A program made the translations under genes and the position numbers. Source: Lautropia sp. (lineage in GTDB: Bacteria > Pseudomonadota > Gammaproteobacteria > Burkholderiales > Burkholderiaceae_E). Taken from it: a DNA stretch of 64,000 nucleotides. The stretch covers positions 372,001 to 436,000 of the forward strand of contig JAUNAC010000001.1 in assembly GCA_030527825.1 (NCBI GenBank), written 5' to 3'. The notes beneath the pieces were generated by a model, which made no database searches, was not told the DNA's origin, and saw only the letters and a list, made by a program, of their open reading frames with translations. Below, piece after piece: positions 62,721 through 64,000 of the stretch. Every line of letters starts with the position of its first letter. The first letter of the stretch is position 1.

Positions 62721-64000
62721 TTACGCCGACTGAAACACCAGCCCCGCGTGCTCGCGCATGGCGTGAAAGCGGATCTTCTTCCAGCGGTCTTCGGCAACGT
62801 TCAGATCACTGCGATAGGTCACCATGAAGGTGGGCGCTTCGACCGAGTCCCAGGCGATGCGGGCGGCATTGGCCTCGATGAACTTCTTGAGCTCATTTGG
62901 GTCGTCTGACGTGACCCAGCGGGCCATCTGGTAGCGGGCAGGCATGAAGCGTGTCTCCACACCATATTCCGTCTTGAGCCGGTGGGCCACGACCTCAAAC
63001 TGCAGCTGGCCGATGGCACCCAGCAGCAGGGAACCGCCCAGGTGGGGGCGGAACACCTGGATGGCGCCCTCCTCACCCAGCTGAACGAGCCCGGTACGCA
63101 GCTGCTTGCTTTTCATGGGATCGGCCAGCTCCACAACCTGAAACAGCTCGGGCGCAAAGAAGGGCAGACCGGTGAACTGCAGAGTCTCCCCCTCGGTCAG
63201 GGTGTCGCCCAGCTGCAGCACGCCGTGGTTGGGCAGGCCGATGATGTCGCCCGGCCAGGCGTCCTCGACCAGTTCGCGCCGCTGCGACAGGAAGGCCATG
63301 ACGTTGGTAGTACGGAACTCCTTGCCACTGCGCGTGACCCTGAGCTTCATGCCGCGCTCGAAGCGGCCGGAGGATACCCGCAGGAAAGCGATGCGGTCGC
63401 GGTGGGCCGGATCCATGTTGGCCTGGATCTTGAACACCACGCCGGAGAACTTCTCCTCCGAAGGTTCGACCACACGCTGCAGGGCGGGCCGGGCGCCCGG
63501 CGGCGGCGCCAGATCCACCAGGGCATCCAGCACCTCGCGTACCCCGAAGTTGTTGATGGCGGAGCCGAAGAACACCGGCGTCTGCCGGCCAGCCAGGAAG
63601 GCGTCCCGGTCAAAGGGTTCGGACGCGCCGCTGACCAGCTCGATCTCGCCCTGCGCCTGCTCGTAATACATACCGAAACGCGCACGGGCCTCGGCATTGT
63701 CCAGACCCGCCAGAATCTCGTCATCCCCGGCACCGGCCCGATCCTGGCCAGCCTTGAAGACGCGCATCTGCTCCTTCTTCAGGTCGATCACGCCGCCGAA
63801 GTTCTTGGCCATGCCCACCGGCCAGGTGAAGGGCGCGGTCGGCATGCCCAGCGTGCTCTCGATCTCGTCGAGGATCTCCAGCGGCTCGCGAACCTCACGG
63901 TCCATCTTGTTGATGAACGTGATGATCGGCGTATTGCGCGCCCGGCAGACCTCCAGCAGGCGCAGCGTCTGCGGCTCGACGCCATTCGCAGCGTCGATCA
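62721..64000 (-). CDS. prfC: Peptide chain release factor 3, C-terminal part
   Basis: RF3 is the GTPase that recycles RF1/RF2 after termination. The gene runs off the right edge; the last 426 or so codons are present. The visible part begins in the G domain (DAANGVEPQTLRLLEVC and FINKMDREVREPLEILDEIE, the NKxD motif). It then has WPVGMAKNFGGVIDL, VFFGSAINNFGVREVLDALV, domain II (FLRVSSGRFERGMKL) and the RF3-typical LPFFAPELFQVVELADPMKS, GAIGQLQFEVVAHRL and MARWVTSDDPNELKKF. These patterns separate it from EF-G. The stop is at 62721-62723. Confidence 0.97.
   Translation of the reverse strand, partial: IDAANGVEPQTLRLLEVCRARNTPIITFINKMDREVREPLEILDEIESTLGMPTAPFTWPVGMAKNFGGVIDLKKEQMRVFKAGQDRAGAGDDEILAGLDNAEARARFGMYYEQAQGEIELVSGASEPFDRDAFLAGRQTPVFFGSAINNFGVREVLDALVDLAPPPGARPALQRVVEPSEEKFSGVVFKIQANMDPAHRDRIAFLRVSSGRFERGMKLRVTRSGKEFRTTNVMAFLSQRRELVEDAWPGDIIGLPNHGVLQLGDTLTEGETLQFTGLPFFAPELFQVVELADPMKSKQLRTGLVQLGEEGAIQVFRPHLGGSLLLGAIGQLQFEVVAHRLKTEYGVETRFMPARYQMARWVTSDDPNELKKFIEANAARIAWDSVEAPTFMVTYRSDLNVAEDRWKKIRFHAMREHAGLVFQSA

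Noticed and set aside
1..64000. CRISPR arrays, tRNA or rRNA genes, insertion sequences, prophage, toxin-antitoxin pairs
   Set aside because: None found. There are no regularly spaced repeats, cloverleaf-like segments, transposase motifs or phage proteins.

Overview
The window reads as one contiguous piece of a GC-rich (clearly above 50% G+C by eye) betaproteobacterial chromosome. The gatCAB genes divergent from mreBCD-mrdA-rodA, together with aceK, a Fur-regulated TonB receptor and an exosortase-A-style exopolysaccharide (EPS) locus, suggest a Burkholderiales-like organism. I cannot name a genus. I see no tRNA, rRNA, CRISPR array, insertion sequence or phage gene.

Left part (1-22102), mostly core functions. 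The amidotransferase genes gatC, gatA and gatB (gatB cut by the left edge) run on the minus strand, with a small lipoprotein gene between gatA and gatB. Divergently, mreB-mreC-mreD-mrdA-rodA form a tight cell-elongation operon. Then come a quinone oxidoreductase, a SMUG1-type uracil-DNA glycosylase, an acetyl-CoA synthetase-like ligase, a DUF2214 membrane protein and a broken YfcH-like epimerase pseudogene. A perfect Fur-box-like palindrome precedes a TonB-dependent siderophore receptor and an FmdE-like protein. A divergent DHH-family protein, aceK and coaA close this part.

Centre (22103-40660), an approximately 18 kb EPS operon on the plus strand. After a 608 bp leader with a 14 bp perfect inverted repeat come a Wza-type lipoprotein, chain-length protein, tyrosine autokinase, AAA+ ATPase, Wzx flippase, polysaccharide deacetylase, GT2, a double-GT4 fusion, an AsnB-like protein without the glutaminase cysteine, GT4, a second AsnB-like amidotransferase with the cysteine, a second deacetylase and a Wzy-type polymerase/ligase. 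A strong intrinsic terminator follows. Many start codons overlap the preceding stop.

Right of this (40661-47629) lie three tandem paralogous secreted lipoproteins. They share a C-terminal domain of about 430 residues that looks like a beta-propeller with four conserved cysteines, and have unrelated N-terminal parts (three Ig-like repeats, a short linker, a long Ser/Gly/Pro linker). I do not recognise the family; it is the best candidate here for something undescribed.

The minus-strand block 48129-55006 holds a YdcF-like protein, two exosortase-A-associated hydrolases, a UDP-HexNAc 6-dehydrogenase, an EpsB-type sugar transferase and a degenerate WecA/MraY-like membrane protein. A WbpP/TviC-like epimerase follows on the plus strand. 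The dehydrogenase and epimerase predict UDP-GalNAcA, and with the AsnB-like enzymes suggest an EPS with amidated uronic acids. No exosortase and no PEP-CTERM substrate is visible in the window.

Right end (56520-64000): a PAS-GAF-GGDEF diguanylate cyclase (possible c-di-GMP input to the EPS genes), a coiled-coil membrane protein, a MipA/OmpV outer-membrane protein with a periplasmic partner, a thioredoxin, a transporter-like remnant and prfC cut by the right edge.
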